Translations under genes and position numbers: made by a program
From: JBPYFK01 sp051984675
Lineage (GTDB): Bacteria; Actinomycetota; Actinomycetes; Mycobacteriales; Pseudonocardiaceae
NCBI GenBank assembly: GCA_051984675.1
Contig: JBPYFK010000069.1
Location: 1-5,483 of the forward strand
Direction of reading: 5' to 3'
DNA: 5,483 nucleotides
Notes under the pieces: model-generated
Told to the model about the DNA's origin: nothing
The model's input: the letters and a program-made list of their open reading frames with translations, nothing else
Database searches by the model: none
In this document: in pieces, positions 1 to 4,944 of the stretch
Layout of the letters: the number at the start of each line of letters is the position of its first letter
How positions within the stretch are numbered: position 1 is the first letter of the stretch

Positions 1-558
1 GAGCAACTCGACATCCGCCCGATTCGCCCCCTCCACGCGCACGAGGTCGAAAACGAAGCAGGCGAGATCACCGACGACCGGTTGGCCTCCTACGTCGCGA
101 AGTACGCCACCAAGAGCACCGGAGCAGTCCAAGGCGCTGACCGGCGCATCCGATCCCAGCTCGACATCGATCACCTCCGGTGCAACAACCACCACCGCCG
201 GATCATCCAAACCGCCTGGGACCTCGGAGGACTCGTCGAGTTCGAGGCGCTCAACTTCCGGTTGTGGGCACACATGCTCGCCTTCCGGGGGCACTTCCTC
301 ACCAAGTCCCAGAGCTACTCGACCACGTTCAAACAGATCCGTGGCGACCGGCGTCAATACCGCTTCGAAGCCGGTCTGGACAAGCTCTCCGCCGAATACG
401 AGCGGGAGATCACCGAGGACACCGTGCTCGTGGTCAACCACTGGCAAATGACCTCGATCGGGCACCGCAGTCCCGAGGAACGCGAACTCGCGCTGGCCAT
501 CGCAGAACGACAACGCGACCAGCGTAAACGCAAATACGACAACGAGAGAAAGGACTGA
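1..558 (+). CDS. repSA: RepSA-family replication initiator, C-terminal part (5' end outside window)
   Basis: The frame is open from the first base, giving the last 185 residues of a larger protein. The stretch VAKYATKSTG (residues 32-41 of the fragment) and the WAHMLAFRGHF...TKSQSYSTT block (89-109) are hallmarks of the RepSA replication initiators of pSAM2-like elements. These proteins act at a double-strand origin to start rolling-circle replication of the excised circle. The catalytic region is upstream and cannot be inspected here. The C-terminus is rich in Arg, Lys and Glu, and probably helical. The stop is 5 nt before the xis start, so rep, xis and int are probably one transcript. The family call is firm; activity of this copy is unknown. 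Confidence 0.88.
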   Translation, partial: EQLDIRPIRPLHAHEVENEAGEITDDRLASYVAKYATKSTGAVQGADRRIRSQLDIDHLRCNNHHRRIIQTAWDLGGLVEFEALNFRLWAHMLAFRGHFLTKSQSYSTTFKQIRGDRRQYRFEAGLDKLSAEYEREITEDTVLVVNHWQMTSIGHRSPEERELALAIAERQRDQRKRKYDNERKD

Positions 559-563
559 TTATC

Positions 564-743
564 ATGCGCAACTTGTGGGGACCGGAAGACGTTGCGGATT
601 ACTGCGGCGTCCCGGTCGGCACCGTCTACCAATGGCGAAAACGGGGCAGCGGGCCTCCCGGAAGACGAGTCGGCAAGCACGTCCGGTTCAAGCCCGAAGA
701 TGTCGAAGCTTGGTTCGACGGCTTGCCGGGGGTGTCTGTCTGA
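564..743 (+). CDS. xis: Excisionase / small winged-helix DNA-binding protein
   Basis: The product has 59 residues: MRNLWGPEDVADYCGVPVGT starts a helix-turn-helix (about residues 5-25), followed by GRRVGKHVRFKPEDVEAWFD (33-52), the wing and last helix of the MerR-like HTH_17 excisionase family. Such proteins bind arm sites beside attL/attR, bend the DNA and bias the tyrosine recombinase toward excision. The ATG start is supported by an AGGA at 551-554, 9 nt upstream. The stop TGA shares one base with the integrase ATG (TGATG), implying translational coupling. Position between rep and int is typical of AICEs. Its role is inferred from family and context, since similar small HTH proteins can also be regulators. 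Confidence 0.85.
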   Translation: MRNLWGPEDVADYCGVPVGTVYQWRKRGSGPPGRRVGKHVRFKPEDVEAWFDGLPGVSV

Positions 744-1864
744 TGGCTGACATTGATGACCGGTGGTACCGGCGAGACGAGAGCGGCGAGCTTCAACCCA
801 CCGACCGTTACGGTCTCGGGGCTCGCTGGCTAGTGCGCTGGCGCGATCCCAGTGGGAGGCAACGCAAGAAGAGCTTTAAGCGCAAGAAGGAAGCCGAAAA
901 CTACGCTACGAGCGTCGAGCACGGCAAGCTCACCGGCTCGTACATTGATCCTGGGGCTGGCAAGATCAAGGTCAGCGATTGGTCACTACAGTGGTTGGCC
1001 GCCCAAGTGCACATCAAACCCACCACTTTGGACAGGACTGAGGGCGTTCTCCGCAAGCACATCCTTCCGAAGTGGGGTCGCGTGCAACTGTCAGATGTCA
1101 AGCACGAGGACGTGCAGTCCTGGGTTAACGATCTCAGTGTGGCTTTGTCTCCGAACTCGGTGGCAAAGGTGCATCGAGTGTTCTCACTCGTGCTGGCATG
1201 GGCGGTACCCGCACGTTTGGCGACGAATCCGGCCGAAGGGGTCAACCTCCCACGCCCCACGCGGCCGGAATATCGCTACCTCACGCATCGCCAGGTGGCG
1301 AAGCTAGCGGAGGCGTGCGGGTCTCACGGACTCGTGGTGCTGTTCTTGGCCTACACCGGCCTACGGTGGGGTGAGATGGCCGCTCTACGAGTCCGTCAGG
1401 TTGATCTCAACCGTCGTCGTGTCCAGGTGGTGCAGTCGGTCACGGAGGTCAATGGACGGCTCGTATGGGGAACGCCGAAGAACCATGAGCGTCGGTCGGT
1501 CCCGCTGCCCCGTTTTCTCGCTGAGCGGATAGAGAAGCACCTGGTCGGCAAGGCTGCGGGTGACCTGGTATTTGTCGCCCCGAAGGGTGGCGTGCTTCGG
1601 GTCCGCAACTTCAAGCGTGACGTGTTCAACAACGCTGTCCGTGAAGTCGGCCCTGCGGGCTTCCATCCGCATGAACTCCGGCACACGGCCGCCTCGCTGG
1701 CGATCGCGGCTGGGGCGGACGTGAAGCTGGTTCAGCAAATGCTGGGGCACAAAAGCGCCACGCTGACGTTGGACCTCTACGGTCACCTCTTCCCCGACCG
1801 GTTGAACGACATCGCTGATCGACTCGACGTGGAGGCATGTGCCCCAGATGTGCCCCGCGAATGA
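743..1864 (+). CDS. int: Tyrosine recombinase (integrase) of the element
   Basis: This 373-residue enzyme catalyses integration and, with Xis, excision of the element between its attP and a tRNA attB. Residues 1-70 form an arm-type DNA-binding region (YGLGARWLVRWRDPSGRQ, then a basic KKSFKRKK run). About 75-165 is the SAM-like core-binding domain, and about 178-360 is the catalytic domain. All catalytic residues are visible: R208 (TGLRWGE), K246 (TPKNHERR), H310 and R313 (HPHELRHTAAS), H336 (LGHKSA) and the nucleophile Y346 (LDLYGHLF). Length is normal for AICE integrases. The frame is open further upstream, but the ATG at 743 overlaps the xis stop and gives the family N-terminus. A hairpin follows 31 nt after the stop, then the tRNA target. 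No damage is seen, so it is probably active. Confidence 0.95.
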   Translation: MADIDDRWYRRDESGELQPTDRYGLGARWLVRWRDPSGRQRKKSFKRKKEAENYATSVEHGKLTGSYIDPGAGKIKVSDWSLQWLAAQVHIKPTTLDRTEGVLRKHILPKWGRVQLSDVKHEDVQSWVNDLSVALSPNSVAKVHRVFSLVLAWAVPARLATNPAEGVNLPRPTRPEYRYLTHRQVAKLAEACGSHGLVVLFLAYTGLRWGEMAALRVRQVDLNRRRVQVVQSVTEVNGRLVWGTPKNHERRSVPLPRFLAERIEKHLVGKAAGDLVFVAPKGGVLRVRNFKRDVFNNAVREVGPAGFHPHELRHTAASLAIAAGADVKLVQQMLGHKSATLTLDLYGHLFPDRLNDIADRLDVEACAPDVPRE

Positions 1865-1895
1865 TCTTGAGCGATGGCGCCTGCCGGCAAAGATC

Positions 1896-1929
1896 AGCCC
1901 CCTGACCTGTTTGTGCAGGTTAGGGGGCT
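1896..1929. terminator. Hairpin terminator between integrase and tRNA-Arg
   Basis: AGCCCCCTGACCTG and CAGGTTAGGGGGCT form a 14-bp stem (one G-U pair) around a 6-nt loop. TTATTTG follows on the + strand and a less clear A/T-containing flank on the - strand. It sits between the int stop and the 3' end of the oppositely transcribed tRNA, so it can stop both converging transcripts. It would keep integrase readthrough from producing antisense RNA across the tRNA. Confidence 0.8.
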
Positions 1930-1950
1930 TATTTGCAGAGTCAAGAAGTG

Positions 1951-1990
1951 CGCCCCGGGCAGGATTCGAACCTGCGACACCCGCTTTAGG
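1951..1990. other. Predicted attachment-site core (attL or attR) in the 3' half of tRNA-Arg
   Basis: AICE integrases recombine within an identity segment that runs from the anticodon or T-loop region to the tRNA 3' end, so that the tRNA is rebuilt on insertion. Here the tRNA 3' half faces the int gene and element DNA begins immediately beyond it. The exact limits need the second copy, which is outside the window. This placement rests on the family rule and the gene order, not on a visible repeat. Confidence 0.55.
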
Positions 1991-2023
1991 AGAGCGGTGC
2001 TCTATCCCCTGAGCTACCGGGGC
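1951..2023 (-). tRNA. tRNA-Arg (anticodon CCT)
   Basis: The - strand folds into a full cloverleaf. The acceptor is GCCCCGG/CCGGGGC, the D-arm GCTC/GAGC, the anticodon stem CCGCT/AGCGG with loop CTCCTAA, and the T-arm GCAGG/CCTGC with loop TTCGAAT. Discriminator base is G. The loop places CCT at positions 34-36, decoding AGG. No CCA is encoded (CAC follows), so the end must be added by the nucleotidyltransferase. The gene is complete, as expected when an element that carries the tRNA 3' end restores it on integration. trpS lies upstream on the same strand. Confidence 0.95.
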
Positions 2024-2044
2024 GTGGCCTTCCGACCCGAGTGC

Positions 2045-2075
2045 AGCGTACCCGCAGGCATGGAAGCCGCAGCAA
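2045..2075 (-). promoter_or_regulatory. Possible promoter of tRNA-Arg
   Basis: On the - strand TTGCTG (2070-2075) and TACGCT (2045-2050) are separated by 19 bp. The -10 fits the actinobacterial TAnnnT pattern and ends about 20 nt before the tRNA 5' end. The -35 match and the spacing are mediocre. The remaining DNA between tRNA and trpS (2076-2228) shows no gene. Only a weak GGCGC/GCGCC hairpin at 2115-2128 could serve trpS termination. Confidence 0.3.
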
Positions 2076-2228
2076 CCGGCTGTGGCCCGGCGCACGAGCC
2101 TGGCGGGCACTTCCGGCGCACCGGCGCCTTCGGCACGCCCGGACGCACCCGGGTCGGCGGCGTACACAGTTCAGGGCTACACAACACGAGGGAATAACCC
2201 AGCCACAATATCCACTATGGACAGACGT

Positions 2229-3317
2229 TCAATACGTCATATCCATACATTCCCGAACTTGCCGGAGAGTCTCCTCCGCCACCGCGTTCGCATGGCCGTT
2301 ACCGGCGATGAGGACTCGGTCCAGGTAGCCGGGGTCGGCGGCCAGCTCACGACGGCGCCCGCGCAGTGGACGCAGGTGCTCGTTGACCGCCTCCGTCACG
2401 ACCGCCTTCAGCGCAGCAGCGCCGCGACCGCCGATCTCGTCGGCAAGGTCACCGGGCGTGCGGCCGGTACACAACGCGGCCGTCAGCAGCAGGCTGGCCA
2501 CCTCTGGACGCCTTTCCGGCTCGTACGTGATCGTGCGATCACTGTCCGTCTTCGCGCGGCGGATCAGCCGCGCGGTCTCATCCTCGGTGGCCCGCAGGTC
2601 GACGGCGTTGCCTTGGCTCTTGCTCATCTTGGTGCCGTCCGTGCCGAGCAGGATGGGCGCTTCGCCGAGCAGCGCCTCGGGTTCGGGGAAGACGCTGGCC
2701 CCGCCCGCGTACCGCGTGTTGAACCGCCGCGCGATCAGCCGGCTCGTTTCGAGATGCGGTAGCTGATCCTTGCCGACCGGGACGAGATTCCCCTGACAGA
2801 ACAGTATGTCGGCGGCCTGATGGACCGGATAGGTCAGCAGCAGGCCGCTGATCGCGCGGGCACCGCTGGCCTCGGCCTCCGCCTTGACGGTGGGATTGCG
2901 CTCCAGCTCGGCGACGCTGACCAGGCTGAGAAACGGCAGCATGAGCTGGTTGAGCGCGGGCACGGCACTGTGCGCGAAGATGGTCGCGCGCGCCGGGTCG
3001 ATGCCGGCGGCGAGGTAGTCGAGCAGTACTTCGCGCACGTTGCGGGACAGGTTCCCGACGCTGTCGCGGTCGGTGACGACCTGGTAGTCGGCGATGACGA
3101 GAAACATGTCGACGCCGGCGCGCTGCAGCCGTACCCGGTTGGCGAGGGTTCCGAAGTAGTGGCCGAGGTGCATGGCACCGGTCGGCCGATCGCCGGTGAG
3201 GACCCGGAACCGCTCGGGATGCTCGCGGATCTGCTCTTCGAGCTGAGCGCTGCGAGCGGCAGCGACCGCCTGCGGGTCCTCAGCGAACGGAATCTCACGG
3301 CTCTCAGCAACAGTCAT
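2229..3317 (-). CDS. trpS: Tryptophanyl-tRNA synthetase, divergent (second-type) class
   Basis: This 362-residue class Ic synthetase activates Trp with ATP and charges tRNA-Trp. TGDRPTG at 41-47 leads into the HIGH motif HLGH (50-53). GKDQ is at 182-185, KMSKS at 230-234, and the typical C-terminal helix NAVAEETLRQVREC at 344-357. The TGDRPTG opening, rather than GxxPTG-LTLGNY, marks the divergent class seen in streptococci, Deinococcus TrpRS II and the auxiliary enzyme of streptomycetes. The first ~35 residues are an extension before the Rossmann fold. In IADYQVVTD, Q79 occupies the place of the His (H43 in Geobacillus TrpRS) implicated in indolmycin sensitivity. The ATG start has a strong GGAGGAG at 3323-3329, 5 nt upstream. 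A Trp attenuator precedes it. Activity is expected, since all motifs are intact. Confidence 0.95.
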   Translation of the reverse strand: MTVAESREIPFAEDPQAVAAARSAQLEEQIREHPERFRVLTGDRPTGAMHLGHYFGTLANRVRLQRAGVDMFLVIADYQVVTDRDSVGNLSRNVREVLLDYLAAGIDPARATIFAHSAVPALNQLMLPFLSLVSVAELERNPTVKAEAEASGARAISGLLLTYPVHQAADILFCQGNLVPVGKDQLPHLETSRLIARRFNTRYAGGASVFPEPEALLGEAPILLGTDGTKMSKSQGNAVDLRATEDETARLIRRAKTDSDRTITYEPERRPEVASLLLTAALCTGRTPGDLADEIGGRGAAALKAVVTEAVNEHLRPLRGRRRELAADPGYLDRVLIAGNGHANAVAEETLRQVRECMDMTY

Positions 3318-3364
3318 GGCAACTCCTCCAGGTTGAGGTGCCGCCTTCGACTGGGCCGATCACG

Positions 3365-3376
3365 CTGATTGATCAG
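3365..3376. repeat. Short palindrome in the trpS 5' untranslated region
   Basis: CTGATTGATCAG is an imperfect palindrome with 5-bp outer arms (CTGAT/ATCAG). A related GCTGATCAT lies at 3390-3397. Both fall between the attenuator hairpin and the trpS ribosome-binding site. They could be an operator or part of the leader fold, but nothing decides between these. Confidence 0.25.
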
Positions 3377-3404
3377 AATGGAACGTGCGCTGATCATGCG
3401 CTCG

Positions 3405-3427
3405 CCGAGCCGCCGAAGGCGGCTCGG
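3405..3427 (-). terminator. Attenuator (intrinsic terminator) hairpin upstream of trpS
   Basis: On the - strand CCGAGCCGCC and GGCGGCTCGG form a perfect 10-bp stem with a 3-nt TTC loop. It begins 22 nt after the leader-peptide stop and ends 87 nt before the trpS ATG. There is no U-run, which is common for terminators in high-GC actinomycetes. Its 5' arm (GCCGCC, 3418-3423) can instead pair with GGCGGC at 3455-3460 inside the leader reading frame. This marks it as a conditional terminator. Confidence 0.8.
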
Positions 3428-3449
3428 GAAACTGACGTGGTCAGGTCGA

Positions 3450-3503
3450 TCATGGCCGCCGGGTCGACGGCCACCACCACCTGCGCGATGCCAGCAAGAA
3501 CAT
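3450..3503 (-). CDS. Trp-rich leader peptide of the trpS attenuator
   Basis: The 17-residue frame reads MFLLASRRWWWPSTRRP and contains three adjacent TGG codons at residues 9-11. It ends 22 nt before the attenuator hairpin. Trp leader peptides of Streptomyces trp operons also carry a WWW run after an MF start. Its job is to sense charged tRNA-Trp by ribosome stalling, so the peptide product itself probably has no function. There is no Shine-Dalgarno sequence before the ATG. Instead a TACGCT -10 element ends 7 nt upstream, which would place the transcription start at the ATG itself, so this is probably a leaderless message. Confidence 0.88.
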   Translation of the reverse strand: MFLLASRRWWWPSTRRP

Positions 3504-3510
3504 GCCGAAA

Positions 3511-3516
3511 AGCGTA
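3511..3516 (-). promoter_or_regulatory. -10 element of the trpS leader transcript
   Basis: TACGCT on the - strand fits the TAnnnT consensus of the main actinobacterial sigma factor. With 7 nt to the A of the leader ATG (3503), transcription would begin at the start codon. No convincing -35 is seen 17-18 bp upstream (CGTCCG or GCGTCC). Confidence 0.5.
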
Positions 3517-3596
3517 CCCGACGACGAACCGCGCGGACGCTGGCTGACCCCGCGTCGACGTCCCCAGTCGGACTCCCGTGTTCCGCTACCCGCTGG

Positions 3597-4085
3597 TCAG
3601 CCTCGGTACGGTTCGGCCTTGATCAGCGTGACCTTCATGGTCCCGCCATCGGGCAGCTCGTACTGCCGCGACTCGCCTTCCTTGGCCCCGAGTAGCGACT
3701 TACCAAGCGGTGAATCCGGCGAGACGACCTCGATCGAGCCGGGACTGCCCTCTTCGCGGGTGGCCAGCAGGAAGGTTTCGGTCTCCGCGTCCGCGTAACG
3801 GACAGTGAGCACCATGCCAGGTTCAGCGATACCGGTGTCCTTCGGCATTTCGCCGACGTGCACGCTGCGTAGCAGATCACGGAGTTGCCGGATGCGGGCT
3901 TCCTGCCGGTCCTGCTCCTCCCGAGCAGCGTAGTAGCCGCTGCTCTCCCGCAGGTCGCCCTCCTCGCGGCGAGCGTCGTCGATCTCCGTGGCGATGGCCG
4001 GCCGGTTCGCGATCAACTCGTCCAGTTCGTGCTTCAGCCGGTCATAGGCTTCCTTGGTGAGCCAGGTCGCCTGCGTCTCGCTCAC
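3597..4085 (-). CDS. greA: Transcription elongation factor GreA
   Basis: This 162-residue protein inserts its coiled coil into the RNA polymerase secondary channel and stimulates cleavage of backtracked transcripts. Residues 10-77 form the N-terminal antiparallel coiled coil. The tip motif EEGDLRESSGYYAA carries the acidic pair D44 and E47, equivalent to D41/E44 of E. coli GreA. Residues ~88-160 are the FKBP-like C-terminal domain (GMVLTVRYADAETETF, then SPLGKSLLGAKEGE). Length is normal. The GTG start at 4085 gives the actinobacterial N-terminus SETQATWLTKEAYDRL and has AGGAGG 8 nt upstream. The longer open frame to 4184 lacks family similarity. It lies 279 nt upstream of trpS on the same strand, but trpS seems to have its own leader promoter. 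No clear greA terminator or promoter was found. Confidence 0.95.
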   Translation of the reverse strand: MSETQATWLTKEAYDRLKHELDELIANRPAIATEIDDARREEGDLRESSGYYAAREEQDRQEARIRQLRDLLRSVHVGEMPKDTGIAEPGMVLTVRYADAETETFLLATREEGSPGSIEVVSPDSPLGKSLLGAKEGESRQYELPDGGTMKVTLIKAEPYRG

Positions 4086-4332
4086 GGTCACCACCTCCTG
4101 ACCCGAGCTCGCCCAGTGAATGCTTGGGAGCCACCGGTGCACGCCATCAGAAACCAGTGCACGCCGATGGGAGAAAGCTTGCACCGCTTCGGCTGGTGTC
4201 GCTCGGTGAAATCAACGGCCGGAGCGGCGGAAATGTTCCCCTACCCACATCTATTACCCATTCGGATGCCACCTGGTACACCCCTGTTCGAGTTATTCAA
4301 TCGGAGACCTTAGTTGCATGCCGCATGCATGT
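4086..4332. other. Intergenic DNA upstream of greA, no gene seen
   Basis: No frame here has a convincing start, codon pattern or family motif. The segment should hold the greA promoter on the - strand, but I could not find a good -10/-35 pair. The part from about 4230 to 4340 is poorer in GC than its surroundings and contains two GCATGC palindromes (4316-4321 and 4323-4328). The direct repeat at 4137-4168 is listed separately. Confidence 0.5.
4137..4168. repeat. Direct repeat GTGCACGCC, two copies 20 bp apart
   Basis: GTGCACGCC occurs at 4137-4145 and 4157-4165. Start-to-start distance is 20 bp, about two helical turns, so both copies face the same side of the DNA. Each copy begins with the palindrome GTGCAC. 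They lie 52-80 bp upstream of the greA start, where a transcription factor could act. An operator role is a guess from spacing and position. Confidence 0.4.
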
Positions 4333-4574
4333 AATTTCCACTCTCGTGCTCACACAGCAACAGGGCCCTCGAACGTCTCGTGTTCGCGCTGATGCGCCGG
4401 TCCGATGGCGTACAGCCGGCGAAGCGCCAGGTGACCGACCCGGCACGCCAAGCGGTGCTGCGGGCCGCCGCGACCGGGGACCGACCGGCTCGTCCGGGCC
4501 ACCACTGGCAGCGCCGCGATCGAGAGGCGACCTCTGAAGGCGGAGCACCCCAGGCCTTCCCGATCCTGCGATGA
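4333..4574 (+). pseudogene. Possible C-terminal stub of an unidentified gene
   Basis: After an in-frame TAA (4332-4334) the frame stays open to TGA at 4572-4574. From about 4362 codons end mostly in G or C, and the translation (RALERLVFALMRRSDGVQPA, then KRQVTDPARQAVLRAAATGD) looks like an ordinary alpha-helical protein. No start codon has a ribosome-binding site; GTG at 4380 is the only candidate. It ends 18 bp from the stop of a frame on the other strand, like a pair of converging genes that have both lost their 5' ends. I do not recognise the family. It could also be a chance frame in GC-rich DNA. Confidence 0.3.
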
Positions 4575-4592
4575 CGCGGAACTGGTGACGAT

Positions 4593-4799
4593 TCAGGGGT
4601 TGGTGATGTCGATGTCGCGCTCGTCGGTGGACTTGCCGAACCGGTTGCCCGGGTGGTCGTACTTGAAGTGCGTGTACCGCGAGACACCGTTGTTCCGCTG
4701 AACTGCAACGATAAAGTGCAGGTCAGGGCCGCGCAACTGGTTGACGCGCCGAGCGAGCGAGCGTGTAATGAAAGCTCGGTACCGATAGGGGTAGCTGCC
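4593..4799 (-). pseudogene. C-terminal gene remnant of unknown family
   Basis: The frame is blocked by TAG (4800-4802) and ends with TGA at 4593-4595. Its last ~36 codons (about 4596-4703) end almost all in G or C. The peptide there (NNGVSRYTHFKYDHPGNRFG, then KSTDERDIDITNP) has the varied composition of a real protein tail, unlike the shadow frames around it. Further upstream the codon pattern fades. The + strand promoter at 4741-4769 lies in this weaker part, so the coding remnant may end near 4705. There is no plausible start with a ribosome-binding site. I do not recognise the family. It is probably a truncated leftover from an insertion or deletion. Confidence 0.45.
4741..4769 (+). promoter_or_regulatory. 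Near-consensus housekeeping promoter of the tRNA-like RNA
   Basis: TTGACG (4741-4746) and TGTAAT (4764-4769) are separated by exactly 17 bp, and each matches the sigma-70 consensus at five of six positions. This is unusually strong for an actinomycete. The spacer contains three tandem GAGC units (4751-4762). Transcription would start at about 4776, which is the first base of the perfect 10-bp palindrome TCGGTACCGA (4776-4785), a possible operator. A 5-bp hairpin (TAGGG/CCCTA, 4786-4802) separates it from the tRNA-like domain. Confidence 0.65.
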
Positions 4800-4805
4800 C
4801 TAAAA

Positions 4806-4943
4806 GGACACCATCGTCTAACGGCGAGGACGTTCGCGATTGAGCGCTTCGTACGACACGGTCCCAGAAGCGGACGCGTTTCTGAGAAGTGAAGGCGAAG
4901 ACAGACCGCGAAAGATGCTCGGTTCAACCCCGAGCTGGTGTTC
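4806..4943 (+). ncRNA. tRNA-like structured RNA with an extended anticodon arm
   Basis: The acceptor GGACACCA (4806-4813) pairs with TGGTGTTC (4936-4943), 8 bp with one G-U. This resembles a 7-bp stem plus a G-1:C73 pair. T and C (4814-4815) fill positions 8-9. The D-arm GTCT/GGAC has loop AACGGCGA with A14, A15, GG18-19 and A21 in place. The stem TTCGCG/CGCGAA (4833-4838/4907-4912) is in the anticodon-stem position. Then come AGAT and a T-arm GCTCGG/CCGAGC with loop TTCAACC. The T-arm has 6 bp rather than 5. In place of a 7-nt anticodon loop there are about 70 nt. These can form an extended arm (CTTCG/CGAAG, 4847-4851/4896-4900; ACG-GTCC/GGAC-CGT, 4858-4864/4872-4879) or an alternative CGCTTC/GAAGCG hairpin (4845-4850/4867-4872). 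There is no readable anticodon and no CCA. Not a tmRNA by size or D-arm. Function is unknown: regulatory RNA, tRNA mimic or derived pseudo-tRNA. Confidence 0.7.
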
Positions 4944-4944
4944 G

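Larger units (their letters stand above)
1..1950. mobile_element. End of an actinomycete integrative and conjugative element (AICE), integrase side
   Basis: Rep, Xis and Int lie in that order on one strand, ending next to the 3' end of a tRNA gene. This is the conserved replication/recombination module of pSAM2- and pSE211-type actinomycete integrative elements, which excise, replicate by rolling circle and integrate into tRNA genes. The part seen here covers only replication and site-specific recombination. Transfer genes (a TraB/FtsK-like translocase) and regulators would lie to the left, beyond the window. The boundary at about 1950 is inferred from the tRNA 3' end. The matching distal attachment site is not in the window, so whether the element is intact cannot be judged. 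Confidence 0.8.
3405..3503 (-). promoter_or_regulatory. Ribosome-mediated tryptophan attenuator of trpS
   Basis: Four segments, read on the - strand, make the switch. Segment 1 is CGGCC... read as GGCCG at 3468-3472, segment 2 is CGGCC/GGCGGC at 3454-3460, segment 3 is GCCGCC at 3418-3423, and segment 4 is the distal terminator arm at 3405-3414. Segments 1:2 give a 5-bp stem with a 9-nt loop, 2:3 a 6-bp antiterminator and 3:4 the 10-bp terminator. A ribosome stalled on the Trp codons (3471-3479) covers segment 1 and frees 2 to pair with 3, so trpS is transcribed. A ribosome reaching the stop codon covers segment 2 and the terminator forms. The pairing is seen directly; the mechanism is inferred by analogy with the auxiliary TrpRS of Streptomyces coelicolor, for which such control has been reported. 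Confidence 0.82.

Noticed and set aside
575..742. Upstream extension of the integrase frame
   Set aside because: It overlaps the whole excisionase gene in another frame. The ATG at 743, overlapping the xis stop, gives the expected protein.
2115..2128. GGCGC/GCGCC hairpin as the trpS terminator
   Set aside because: Only 5 bp, about 100 nt beyond the trpS stop and without a T-run. Such short stems are frequent in GC-rich DNA.
1385..2167. 260-residue - strand frame across integrase and tRNA
   Set aside because: It is the complement of the integrase catalytic domain and reads through the tRNA gene. The integrase frame has all its motifs, so this is a shadow.
2082..3368. Long + strand frames opposite trpS
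   Set aside because: The trpS frame on the - strand shows HIGH and KMSKS motifs and a strong ribosome-binding site. The opposing frames have none.
4086..4184. 33-residue N-terminal extension of GreA
   Set aside because: GreA homologues begin at the SETQ...WLT segment, and the AGGAGG sits just before the GTG at 4085, inside the extension.
4316..4328. Two adjacent GCATGC palindromes
   Set aside because: Very short, and no promoter or gene start nearby gives them a role.
4806..4943. tmRNA or selenocysteine tRNA
   Set aside because: tmRNA is much longer, carries a tag reading frame and lacks a full D-stem. tRNA-Sec has a long variable arm and a 6-bp D-stem, whereas here the variable region is about 4 nt and the D-stem 4 bp.
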